A stretch of DNA of 61,268 bases from JAGOTP01 sp964600845 (GTDB lineage Bacteria; Patescibacteriota; Patescibacteriia; 2-12-FULL-60-25): the NCBI GenBank assembly GCA_964600845.1, contig CAZRJW010000006.1, forward strand, positions 1 through 61,268, read 5' to 3'. The translations under genes were made by a program, and so were the position numbers. This document shows positions 50,190 to 57,897 of the stretch, in pieces (position 1 is the first letter of the stretch; each line of letters begins with the position of its first letter). The notes under the pieces were generated by a model that had not been told where the DNA came from, did no database searches, and saw only the letters and a list, made by a program, of their open reading frames with translations.

Positions 50190-50195
50190 ATTGTA
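50190..50195 (-). promoter_or_regulatory. -10 box of the DUF4012 gene, leaderless start
   Basis: TACAAT on the minus strand is followed by AGCTGC and GTG, so transcription would begin at or next to the GTG. Just upstream a hairpin TCCCTGT/ACAGGGA (50201-50218) may end transcription from the glycosyltransferase genes or cover the promoter. No convincing -35. Confidence 0.45.
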
Positions 50196-50231
50196 CACCA
50201 TCCCTGTACGAACAGGGATCTTTCCATTTTT

Positions 50232-51056
50232 TTATTTGATCACCGGCAACTTCTGTCCGCGATATTTCCAGAAATAATAGATCGCACTCTTGATATGGTA
50301 ACGCGTCGTTTTATTGGTAAAAATTTCCCAGGGACGTTTAATACGACTCTGCCGATGGTGGTAATGCACGACGTGTGCAACAGGCGTGTACACAACTCGG
50401 CTTCCTGCGTTCCACGCGCGACGACACAAATCCGTATCTTCGAGATACATGAAAATCTTTTCATCAAAGGCTCCAATTTTTTCAATCAAGTCACGACGAA
50501 TACACATCGCCGACCCTTGAACCCAATCGACGGGCTGCTCCTTGGAGCGATCCATGCCTTTCATCAAAAAGCGATCAATCGCACGCTTGGCCCAAGGCAA
50601 CTTCCCAAGAACAGTTCGACGATAGACCGGGATCCCGATTGTATGAAAACGGTAGCAAGAATCCTGATCCGTACGATCCGGATTTAAGGTACGTGGAGCA
50701 GAAATCCCAACATCTGGATGCTCCTCCATCCACTTGATCCAAGCCTCAAGCTGCTGAGGGAAAATCACTAAATCTGGGTTCACTAAAACGATATATTTTC
50801 CTTTTGCTTTTTTGATCGCGACGTTGTTCCCTCGCCCAAATCCCAGGTTCGCTTGTGGATCAATCGCCTTCACCCAAGGATACGTCTGAGTCACCATCGC
50901 GAAGGTCCCGTCTTCTGGGGAGCAGTCCACGAGATAATATTCGTAAGGAAAGGCGACCTGCGCATCTTCCAGCCCCCTCAACAGATTCCGAATATGCTCC
51001 CGCATGCGGAAGTTAACGGTAATGAAGGTAACAAGCGGTTGTTCAGAAACGGGCAT
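50232..51056 (-). CDS. GT2 family glycosyltransferase
   Basis: A 274-residue GT2 enzyme: VTFITVNFRMREHIRNLLRG, YLVDCSPEDGT, NLGFGRGNNVAI, DxD-like VNPDLVIFPQQLE, WVQGSAMCIRRDLIE and the late MYLEDTDLCRRAWNAG with H-x-H-H (HVVHYHHRQS). This is the rhamnosyl/galactofuranosyl-like layout. Compact, without membrane segments. It follows the next-listed GT gene by two bases and ends before DUF4012, so the region builds a surface glycan. Confidence 0.9.
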   Translation of the reverse strand: MPVSEQPLVTFITVNFRMREHIRNLLRGLEDAQVAFPYEYYLVDCSPEDGTFAMVTQTYPWVKAIDPQANLGFGRGNNVAIKKAKGKYIVLVNPDLVIFPQQLEAWIKWMEEHPDVGISAPRTLNPDRTDQDSCYRFHTIGIPVYRRTVLGKLPWAKRAIDRFLMKGMDRSKEQPVDWVQGSAMCIRRDLIEKIGAFDEKIFMYLEDTDLCRRAWNAGSRVVYTPVAHVVHYHHRQSRIKRPWEIFTNKTTRYHIKSAIYYFWKYRGQKLPVIK

Positions 51057-51058
51057 AG

Positions 51059-52078
51059 TTAAGGGAGAAACCAGCGGCGACGTTCCGCTAATGGCACTGC
51101 TCTATCAGGTCGACGGGTAAACTTCAAGCCCGCGAGGCTTTCAACCGCCCCCACTTCGAGCTTCAAGCGCTCCTTCCAAAAGCGTCCAAAAAAGAAATGA
51201 GACACGCGATAGCGGAGGTAGGACCAGAACACCCAAGGCATATGAACCAAACGCAGACCAATATCATCCGTCCGGCTCCGCATCCCGCTCGGAACATAGA
51301 CGTCTCGCCACCCACGCCGCTTATGACGCGGCTGGTCTTGAGGCGCGAACCACACCCGAGCATCGGGCAACAGACGCGGACGCATCCCTTGCCAGGCTGC
51401 CCGCCAACACAAGTCCATCACCGCAAAGAAGGGAGGGAGGTGCGGATCAAGCCAAACCCCGTCCGCCAGGGCCAGCGATTCGAAAGCGGAGGCACGAATG
51501 ACGACGCACGCGTCCGACAAAAAGGTGACTCCTTCCCCTGCATCAAACTGCCCCATATCCTGGCTCCCCTGACCGATAAACGAAAGCGTCCGATGGCGCG
51601 TCAACCCAATCCCTGCGGCATACAGTTGATCGCTGCAGGCGAGCTCAATCCAATCCCCTTCCGTTTGTGCGACTGCATCCGCCCAAAAGACTTTTGGCCC
51701 AGCGACCATGAGTGTCGGGTCAGCCGTGAACGCTTCCACAAATACCTCACACGCTCGACGATCAAAGGCAACCTCTGGACGCGATAACACAACAAACCGC
51801 TCCGACCATGTCTCGCGCGGCCACCGACTGAGAGCGAGGGCGATCGCCTGATTCTGCCCACGCACAACCCCCACGTTTCGGAAGACACGTAGACGCACGA
51901 CATCCGGCCGCACGATATCAAACTCCGACACAGCATTTGCTCTCCCCAAACCAAGATCGACAAAAATCACCTGGTAGGCGCGTTTTGTTTGCGCATCCAG
52001 TGAGGCGAGAAAATCTGGTCGATCAAAAAGCGAACTAGAACTCGCTACATGAATCGAGAGCGCTTGAGCTTCGAGCAT
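51059..52078 (-). CDS. divergent GT2-like glycosyltransferase
   Basis: A 339-residue protein with a GT2-like GT-A fold but weak motifs: VIFVDLGLGRA in place of the usual VVDNxSxD, NVGVVRGQNQAIALAL as the NxGfxxGxNxG motif, and VVLSRPEVAFD where a DxD is expected (no aspartate pair seen). It also has FLSDACVVIRASAFESL, FFAVMDLCWRAAWQG and a tail of basic aromatic segments (WVFWSYLRYRVSHFFFGRFW). The altered DxD means activity is uncertain. It is the first gene of the GT pair. Confidence 0.75.
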   Translation of the reverse strand: MLEAQALSIHVASSSSLFDRPDFLASLDAQTKRAYQVIFVDLGLGRANAVSEFDIVRPDVVRLRVFRNVGVVRGQNQAIALALSRWPRETWSERFVVLSRPEVAFDRRACEVFVEAFTADPTLMVAGPKVFWADAVAQTEGDWIELACSDQLYAAGIGLTRHRTLSFIGQGSQDMGQFDAGEGVTFLSDACVVIRASAFESLALADGVWLDPHLPPFFAVMDLCWRAAWQGMRPRLLPDARVWFAPQDQPRHKRRGWRDVYVPSGMRSRTDDIGLRLVHMPWVFWSYLRYRVSHFFFGRFWKERLKLEVGAVESLAGLKFTRRPDRAVPLAERRRWFLP

Positions 52079-52103
52079 TGTCCCAGCATAGCAGGTGCCT
52101 TCA

Positions 52104-52133
52104 TTGACACAAGGGGAAATAATCTAGTATAAC
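52104..52133 (+). promoter_or_regulatory. consensus promoter of the 159-residue GC-rich gene
   Basis: Perfect TTGACA (52104-52109), 18-base spacer, TATAAC (52128-52133). Transcription from about 52140 leaves a leader of about 45 bases with a small GGCG/CGCC hairpin and TAGGAG before the ATG. Confidence 0.78.
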
Positions 52134-52184
52134 ACGCCAGCTGACTTAGGCGATTCAACGCCGAAAAGTAAGCTAGGAGAACTC

Positions 52185-52664
52185 ATGGACGAGCCCCAGA
52201 CAGGCACCCAGACCGGCGGTTCACCGGTCGCCGCCTCGGCCCCCTGGCGTGCGGAACGCCTCGCGCCGAAGATGATCCAGATCCTCTTGAGCCTGCGGCG
52301 CAACAAGAATCTTGCGAACCACGTGAAGGACATTGGGGAGCTCCACACGCTCGTGATTACACTTCTTCAGGATCCACACCTCGAGCACGAACCGCTCACC
52401 GTCGTCTTCATCACGCTCGAGTTCGGGGAGGCCGTCCTACCGTACACCCTTACAACGTTAGCCAGCCATGTCGGTCCGCTGCCGGCGGATGTACGCGAGA
52501 TACTTCGCACGCATCTCCGCCAGGCGGAGACGCTCGTCACGAGCCACAGCGTCCAGAGCGGAAAGGTGTTCGCACTCGAAGAGGGCGAGATCATCCATAC
52601 CCGCTACTACGACCTCCTCGCAAACCTCCGCAGCGTCACCGATCTCCTCGACCGCTGGCGCTGA
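52185..52664 (+). CDS. hypothetical helical protein, 159 residues, GC-rich stand-alone unit
   Basis: Not recognised. A polar N-terminal tail (PQTGTQTGGSPVAASAP) is followed by an all-helical domain: RLAPKMIQILLSLRRNKNLA, DIGELHTLVITLLQD, LTVVFITLEFGEAVLPYTL, PADVREILRTHLRQAETLVT, YYDLLANLRSVTDLLDRW. No signal peptide or membrane helix, so cytosolic. Consensus promoter, AGGAG Shine-Dalgarno and compound terminator make a complete unit; GC exceeds the flanking glycosyltransferases, which both read the other way. Function unknown. Confidence 0.72.
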   Translation: MDEPQTGTQTGGSPVAASAPWRAERLAPKMIQILLSLRRNKNLANHVKDIGELHTLVITLLQDPHLEHEPLTVVFITLEFGEAVLPYTLTTLASHVGPLPADVREILRTHLRQAETLVTSHSVQSGKVFALEEGEIIHTRYYDLLANLRSVTDLLDRWR

Positions 52665-52667
52665 ACA

Positions 52668-52717
52668 GACCACACCCGATCGGGCGGCGAACTCCGCCCC
52701 ACTCTCTGGGTGTGGTC
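52668..52717 (+). terminator. compound hairpin trailer of the 159-residue gene
   Basis: Outer 10-bp stem GACCACACCC (52668-52677)/GGGTGTGGTC (52708-52717) encloses an inner GGGCGG/CCGCCC hairpin (52682-52699). It is followed by TTCGTCGTTTTAG, which matches the sequence after the cysteine-repeat trailer (TTCGACGTTTTAG) except for one base. Confidence 0.82.
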
Positions 52718-52739
52718 TTCGTCGTTTTAGTTGTTTTCA

Positions 52740-54224
52740 CTACTCAACCTTTCTTTTTGGCGACACATTGAAACCCAACTTTTTTCCAAGCATCATGCGT
52801 GTTTGTGCATCCAACGCTGGCACGGCGCTAAACAGCACGAAGGTTACCGGCAAGAGTGCCCACTGAAGAACCATAATGCCATAGGCAACCGGGCGAGACA
52901 TATGCTTTGGTCGTGGCGGCAACAGTGTCATCGCGATAAAGGCTGAGGTAAACATCCCAACCAGTGAAAAGCGCATCAACCACTGCAAGGTAAAGGGCGT
53001 ATTCTGAAACACGGCGAAGCCACGGAAGGCTTCCGGTGCGACAAAGAATGGAAGATAGCCCAAGATAAAAATCAAAAAAGGAGCTGTCGACCAGGTGTAG
53101 GTTCCTTCGAGCTGCTTCAACGCCCACCACCACTTCTCGCTCCGCTTCATATTCGGACGTCCGGCGAACGCCTTGATCATGTAGGGGAAGTTCTCAACTC
53201 CCCACGCCCACCGGCGCAGCTGCTTATACAACGCAATCAGCGCTTTCCAATAATCCCCCGTCATGACGGTGTCCATCGAAACCGGCAAATACATCGGTGT
53301 CACACGATAGCGACCGTCGTAATGAACCAAGCCCTGCAAGAAGATGCGTGAGTCTTCCGATACGATATCTTTCTGCCAATACCCAACATCCATAAGCATC
53401 TTCAAGCTCATCGAGTGCGACGAGAATGTCATCATCCCCTCTGGTCGACCAAGTTCTGTGAGGAGCCAAAAGGTGGTACCAAACATCGCAACACGCACCG
53501 GCGCCGGCGATTCCCAAAGGTTATTGTTATAGAGAGCAACTGGCTGATACGAGCTACGCGTCGGCTCAGGAACCGTCAAAAATAAATACCCCAGATAGGA
53601 GAAGTACTGGGTGTGGACAATCGTATCCGCATCAAACGAAGACACGACGGTCTTCTCTGGATCCAATCCGTGTTCAACAAGTTTTGGAATGATTTCTTCC
53701 GCCGCCCAATGCAAGTTCGAGCCCTTTCCACGGATCTCTCCCGGAAGTCCCGGAGGATGAAACGTAAAATGAAGTTCAGCAAACGTCTCTTGAAACAATC
53801 CTCGCACCTCTTTTTCAACCGCTCGCGCATTTTCTTCGTACTGCTGCTCAGCCGCCAGCACGATGATAAGACGCTTTGCAGGATAGGTTCCCTCCGCGAT
53901 GTTCTTAAGGGTTTCACGCAAAATACCAGGCCCCTCCTTCGAAAAAGGAAGGAAGATGATCTGTCTCAAATCGGCGTAGCCTTTCAGCTTCTCTACATCC
54001 GCCTGCCAGTTTCGGCGCAACGCATTTCGATACTTCCACCATGACTGCACGAGGAACGGTAAAAAGTAGGTGATCCGGATCAGCCAGTACAAATCAAACA
54101 AAATGATGAAATAAATCATCCAAATTGGCTTCACTAATGACAAGACGATCGCAATGAATAGCGTCGTCCAAACCATGGCGCCGGGAAGGATCTCCCAAAA
54201 GCGTGTGCGTTCAGCAAGCTTCAT
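52740..54224 (-). CDS. membrane GT2 glycosyltransferase, cellulose-synthase-like
   Basis: A 494-residue membrane enzyme. Two N-terminal helices (VWTTLFIAIVLSLVKPIWMI, YFIILFDLYWLIRITYFLPF) precede a GT-A domain with VSSFDADTIVHTQYF (DxD), IVSEDSRIFLQGL (catalytic acidic TED-like), and QLRRWAWG, the Q-x-x-RW motif of processive synthases. Three to four C-terminal helices follow. It probably polymerises or flips a beta-linked polysaccharide. Its ATG overlaps the tsaB stop by four bases (ATGA), coupling it to tsaB. Confidence 0.85.
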   Translation of the reverse strand: MKLAERTRFWEILPGAMVWTTLFIAIVLSLVKPIWMIYFIILFDLYWLIRITYFLPFLVQSWWKYRNALRRNWQADVEKLKGYADLRQIIFLPFSKEGPGILRETLKNIAEGTYPAKRLIIVLAAEQQYEENARAVEKEVRGLFQETFAELHFTFHPPGLPGEIRGKGSNLHWAAEEIIPKLVEHGLDPEKTVVSSFDADTIVHTQYFSYLGYLFLTVPEPTRSSYQPVALYNNNLWESPAPVRVAMFGTTFWLLTELGRPEGMMTFSSHSMSLKMLMDVGYWQKDIVSEDSRIFLQGLVHYDGRYRVTPMYLPVSMDTVMTGDYWKALIALYKQLRRWAWGVENFPYMIKAFAGRPNMKRSEKWWWALKQLEGTYTWSTAPFLIFILGYLPFFVAPEAFRGFAVFQNTPFTLQWLMRFSLVGMFTSAFIAMTLLPPRPKHMSRPVAYGIMVLQWALLPVTFVLFSAVPALDAQTRMMLGKKLGFNVSPKRKVE

Positions 54225-54619
54225 ACGCGTGGGCGCGGAATCGTGATGTTTGGCTCACGATCATAGATAGGTGACACGTAAGCGGAGGCTCCACGTGCGC
54301 CCGCTCGGTAGCTCTGGATGATTTGAGGGTATTGGCTAAGCATAGCCTCCTCCTCTGTCAGCTCGATTAACGGAACCTTCCACAACCGTGCGCAGAGGTT
54401 TGCGTATAGCACCCCCGTCCGAATGGCGGAGAACGTTCCGGGGCCTGACGCGACCAAGATCCCTTCAACCTTTTCTTTACGGTCTTCAACGAGGCGCGCT
54501 AACACAGGCAGAGCCTGAGCAGCCTTGCCTTCAACGTGAATCGTCTCAATCTGTTCCCCTTCAACCCAGGACACCACTGAATGGCCATTGGTCCGGGTAT
54601 CAATACCAAGCCAACCCAT
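54221..54619 (-). CDS. tsaB: TsaB-like protein, short form
   Basis: TsaB is the non-catalytic partner of TsaD in making t6A at position 37 of ANN-reading tRNAs. GWLGIDTRTNGHSVVSWVEG is the N-terminal actin-like strand region and ILVASGPGTFSAIRTGVLYA the diagnostic motif (GPGSFTGLR in E. coli). At 132 residues it keeps only the first ASKHA half (231 in E. coli); the end (YVSPIYDREPNITIPRPRV) has no second subdomain. It may be a reduced functional form or a remnant. The ATG lies one base after the upstream stop. Confidence 0.82.
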   Translation of the reverse strand: MGWLGIDTRTNGHSVVSWVEGEQIETIHVEGKAAQALPVLARLVEDRKEKVEGILVASGPGTFSAIRTGVLYANLCARLWKVPLIELTEEEAMLSQYPQIIQSYRAGARGASAYVSPIYDREPNITIPRPRV

Positions 54620-54620
54620 A

Positions 54621-55241
54621 CTAGCGTTCGTGCAACCGATCAATGAGTACTTTTTTGGGTGCCTCGAGAATCGAGTGTAAAAAACGATCGCCTAATTCCT
54701 TGCGATAGCGGAATTCATCCAGGGCTAAAATCGAGAAATTGAGCTCTGAACCAAAGACGCTTTCCACCTCTTTCATGAGCTCCTTAAACGCATCTGTATC
54801 TACGTGTCCGACCAAAAATAAATCGATTGCCGGAACAGCTGGACCGACGGCTGCACTGGACTGAATAAACGCTCCCATGAAGGCCAAATAACGCACATCT
54901 CCAAGGGCGGCGATTTCTTTATCCAACCGACGATCGAGAAGCACCTGCGCCTTTAAAATCAAGGACGAAATCTCGTTGAGCAACGGAAAATTTGGATTCA
55001 ACTGGTAATATTTTCGCTTCAGCCCAGGGCGCTTCTTCCCAGCTACTACCCCAGGCTCTTCAACCACCGCTTCGATGACGAGTCCCAGCTTTACAAGGTT
55101 CGTTAATTCACGTCGTACCGCATTGATTTGTGTCTCGACTCGCCGAGTTAATTCGCGCACGAAAATAGGCTCGGAAGGATTACGAAGAAACAACCGAAGC
55201 AGCTTGACTCTGGTTTTAGAACCAAAGAGGTGTTCAAGCAT
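54621..55241 (-). CDS. winged-helix regulator with nucleotidyltransferase-like domain
   Basis: A 206-residue protein. The N-terminal wHTH (KTRVKLLRLFLRNPSEPIFV, RELTRRVETQINAVRRELTN, LVKLGLVIEA) binds DNA. A linker with GKKRPGLKRKYYQLN leads to a domain (YLAFMGAFIQSSAAVGPAVP, AIDLFLVGHVDTDAFKELMK) that resembles MNT-type nucleotidyltransferase folds without clear catalytic residues. ATG at 55241 has GGGAG five bases upstream. It heads a transcript with tsaB and the cellulose-synthase-like gene, and diverges from the 55338 gene; a local regulator is plausible. Confidence 0.75.
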   Translation of the reverse strand: MLEHLFGSKTRVKLLRLFLRNPSEPIFVRELTRRVETQINAVRRELTNLVKLGLVIEAVVEEPGVVAGKKRPGLKRKYYQLNPNFPLLNEISSLILKAQVLLDRRLDKEIAALGDVRYLAFMGAFIQSSAAVGPAVPAIDLFLVGHVDTDAFKELMKEVESVFGSELNFSILALDEFRYRKELGDRFLHSILEAPKKVLIDRLHER

Positions 55242-55296
55242 AGATCTCCCGTCATCCTGAAGGATTTTTGAGGAAATGGCAAGCGACCCCTGGCCT

Positions 55297-55325
55297 GGAC
55301 GTGGGTGTTCTCCCATACGTATACT
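55297..55325 (+). promoter_or_regulatory. promoter of the 55338 gene
   Basis: TATACT (55320-55325) with a 4/6 match to the -35 (TGGACG, 55296-55301) at an 18-base spacing. The expected start lies about six bases before the ATG at 55338, a very short leader. Confidence 0.5.
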
Positions 55326-55337
55326 AGAGGCAATTCC

Positions 55338-57473
55338 ATGTCCTCTGCTCCTGCTGCCGTAGAACGTGCCTCCGTGCGTCTCGCTGAGATCAGCGTCAAC
55401 CAGGCGGCCTTTGACGAAAAAATTGTCGGGGTCTTTCGGTTCGATGCGGATGCGCGCGGAAAACGTGGACCAACGCTCATACTGCTCGCTGAGATCGCCT
55501 CGTCCTTATATGTCTACGAGCAGCTCCTCGACGCCCTATGCGCTGCCGCGGAACGCACCCGCCAGCTCATGTCCGGCGTAGACACTGATCCGATGACGCG
55601 CTTCGAGAAGATGACGCAACAGCTAAACGAGGCTGTTGCGAGCTTCATTAAAGCGGAACCGACACCCCTGAGCTGGAATCGGGTAAACGTCTTCGCCCTT
55701 GAAGTAAGTGAGAATGGCATCTGTCTGACTGGGATCGGTCGGATGACAAACCTCTTCCTCCAGAAACAAGCGGATGGGAGTTTCAAATCATTTGATTTGT
55801 TTGGCTCCCTCGAGCAACCCCAGGAGATCAACCAACAAAAACCCTTTGCTTCGTTTATCTGTGGAGACTTTCATCCCGGCGATGTCTTTTTTGCTGGCAG
55901 TGGAAACTTTGAACGCCTTCGCCAAGAACTCGAACTCAAAGAAAAGCTCACCACCTATCCCCCCGTCACGGCCGCGCTTGAAATCAAGCAGGAACTCGAA
56001 CGACGACGCATTCCCGACCATTTCAGTGGACTGATCGTGGCGAACGTCGCTCAAACAGCGCAAGCAGCGGCGGACATTCAAGAACCGCAGGAAACTCCAA
56101 AGAAACAGGATGCAGCGCAGTCCGTACAAAGCCTGCATGAAGAGCTACTTGAAACGGAAGCATACGTCGAATCTACGGTCTCACCCTTGAGCCGTTCTGG
56201 CGGGGCGATGCTTAAAGTCTGGAAGGAGAAGCTGATCGATGCCCAAAAATCACTCGTCGAGCGGTTCCGCGCAAGAGCAAAAGCCCCCTCGATCGCCCCA
56301 GTCCCTCGCGGCTCAACCGATCCCCTCACCCTCGCAAGCTTGCGTGGCATGAGCTCTGGGCATGGTGGCGGCCCTTCGGCAAAAGCTCGTCAGAAACTGA
56401 TCATCGCGGGAGTAGGTGTTGTCGTGTTGATTACGGGCGGATTCTGGATTCAACGCGCTCGCAAAGCTTCAGCCGAACAAACGTTGTGGAATGCGGTCTA
56501 TACCGATGCGGTTGATCGTCGCAATCGCGCCGATGCCGATTTACTGTACCAGAATGATGAACGTGCCAATGCCCTCGTAAACGAAGCTTTCACGCTTGCC
56601 GAAGGACTTGATAGTAAAACAGCTGAACGCAAAGAAGCGAAAGACAAGCTCGTCGAGGATTTGAATGGACTCCGTCAGCGTCTACGTAAAGAACAGCGCA
56701 TCGACCAACCAACCATCGCCTACCAAACCCAACAAGGAACGTTGAGCGAGCTCACCTATACAGACGCTGGCTTAGCGGTCGTCCAAACAGATAACAGCTC
56801 CACGACCATTGTGGTCGTGTCGAATAGCGTCGCAGAGAGCACAATCACGCTCCCTTCAGAGGCAACTCCCGTCACTGACATCACGTTTACGAAGACGGGT
56901 GTTCTGACATTGGCGGAACAAAAACAACTCGCCCTCACTTCACTGAGCCGCAAGTCCTCTGGATTGGTTGCCCTCAACTCCCCTGCCGCGAGTTCAAGCC
57001 GCGCGATGAGCCTCTACAACAATCGGTTGTACGTCGTAGACCCGAGCGCACGCATGATCTGGCGCTACTCTGCCGCCGGAAGTAGCTACGGACAGGAAAC
57101 AAAGTATTTGAAATCAACGGTCGAAGACCTGTCTCTCGCACAGAGCTTGGCGATCGACGCCAGCGTTTATATCGGCTTGAGTGATGGTCGTATCTTGAAA
57201 TTCTTATCGGGTGAACAACAGACCTGGAACAACGGGCAGACTGAACCCGCCCTCAGTGAGGTGACGAAGATCTGGGCAAACGTGGATGGTGAACGTATCG
57301 TTGTCCTAGATGCGAAGAGTAAGCGTGTCGTCGTCTACGATAAGACTGGAAAACTTCTCACACAGATCGTCTCTAGCAGCTTCAACCAACCAAGCGGATT
57401 AACCGTTGATCCAAAGGCGAAAAAGATTTTTGTGAGCGATGGGCAGAAAGTGCTGCAGTTTGAATTGCCGTAA
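55338..57473 (+). CDS. membrane protein with phosphatase-like cytosolic domain and outer propeller-like domain
   Basis: A 711-residue protein in three parts. Residues 1 to about 235 look like a PP2C-like fold (SVRLAEISVNQAAFDEKIVG, LLAEIASSLYVYEQLLDALC, NVFALEVSENGICLTGIGRM, FICGDFHPGDVFFAGSGN), but the metal-binding Asp pairs of PP2C are not obvious, so it may be inactive. A charged linker precedes one membrane helix (LIIAGVGVVVLITGGFWI, about residue 355). The outer part has a coiled coil (DAVDRRNRADADLLYQND) and then about 300 residues of beta blades (LYVVDPSARMIWRYS, SKRVVVYDKTGKLLTQIVSS, SGLTVDPKAKKIFVSDG) like NHL/SMP-30 propellers. Sensing of an external ligand by the propeller is inference. 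No family name is certain. Confidence 0.65.
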   Translation: MSSAPAAVERASVRLAEISVNQAAFDEKIVGVFRFDADARGKRGPTLILLAEIASSLYVYEQLLDALCAAAERTRQLMSGVDTDPMTRFEKMTQQLNEAVASFIKAEPTPLSWNRVNVFALEVSENGICLTGIGRMTNLFLQKQADGSFKSFDLFGSLEQPQEINQQKPFASFICGDFHPGDVFFAGSGNFERLRQELELKEKLTTYPPVTAALEIKQELERRRIPDHFSGLIVANVAQTAQAAADIQEPQETPKKQDAAQSVQSLHEELLETEAYVESTVSPLSRSGGAMLKVWKEKLIDAQKSLVERFRARAKAPSIAPVPRGSTDPLTLASLRGMSSGHGGGPSAKARQKLIIAGVGVVVLITGGFWIQRARKASAEQTLWNAVYTDAVDRRNRADADLLYQNDERANALVNEAFTLAEGLDSKTAERKEAKDKLVEDLNGLRQRLRKEQRIDQPTIAYQTQQGTLSELTYTDAGLAVVQTDNSSTTIVVVSNSVAESTITLPSEATPVTDITFTKTGVLTLAEQKQLALTSLSRKSSGLVALNSPAASSSRAMSLYNNRLYVVDPSARMIWRYSAAGSSYGQETKYLKSTVEDLSLAQSLAIDASVYIGLSDGRILKFLSGEQQTWNNGQTEPALSEVTKIWANVDGERIVVLDAKSKRVVVYDKTGKLLTQIVSSSFNQPSGLTVDPKAKKIFVSDGQKVLQFELP

Positions 57474-57480
57474 TCAATTG

Positions 57481-57565
57481 GTTCTCGTTGTTTGAATCGC
57501 GTCTCACACTCGATCGTTTTGGGAATTGATCGGGGGTCAGAGGCGATGACAGGCGTAGGGAGAAC
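57481..57565 (-). terminator. long imperfect hairpin after the GC-rich CHAP unit
   Basis: Outer GTTCTC (57481-57486)/GAGAAC (57560-57565) frame a 20-bp stem with four mismatches (57496-57515 against 57528-57547; arms begin ATCGC and end GCGAT) around a 12-base loop. The outer arm touches the stop codon of the small gene. It also lies eight bases from the stop of the convergent 55338 gene and may end both. Confidence 0.6.
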
Positions 57566-57897
57566 TACGACTGCCGCCACCAGGCATTGGTAAGGAAGAG
57601 AAAGAGCGATATCAGCCCACCGTGCTGGTGGACTCGGGCGGGGGGGAGGGCGTCCATCGCGTCCCGCCAGATCCGCGCCCTGCGGTACGTCTCACGACAC
57701 GGGGCCGTGACCCAGGCGACGAACTTGCCGAACGCGAAGAGCGCGAGGACAGCGAGAATCGCGTAGCCGGTGTAGCTGCAGAGCGTGCCCCAGTCCTCGT
57801 CGCTGAGGAGCGGGCCGCTCTCCCCACCACCCCCGCCCGCGAAGGCGTTGGATGAGGCGAGGAGGAAGGAGAGGAGCATCAGCCACTTGGATCGCAT
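57565..57897 (-). CDS. small exported membrane protein coupled to the CHAP peptidase gene
   Basis: A 110-residue protein. MRSKWLMLLSFLLASSNAFA is a signal peptide with a good cleavage site before GGGGGESG. A second hydrophobic stretch (YAILAVLALFAFGKFVAWVT, about residues 42-61) spans the membrane; APCRETYRRARIWRDAMDAL is a basic helix that should face the cytosol, and the end (GGLISLFLFLTNAWW) is hydrophobic. Its ATG overlaps the stop of the peptidase gene (TGATG), so both come from one message. Chaperone, anchor or immunity partner are possibilities, without sequence proof. Confidence 0.72.
   Translation of the reverse strand: MRSKWLMLLSFLLASSNAFAGGGGGESGPLLSDEDWGTLCSYTGYAILAVLALFAFGKFVAWVTAPCRETYRRARIWRDAMDALPPARVHQHGGLISLFLFLTNAWWRQS

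Noticed and set aside
51059..52078. Treating the divergent GT2-like protein as a pseudogene
   Set aside because: The frame is intact, of normal length and tightly packed with its neighbour; only the DxD motif is altered.
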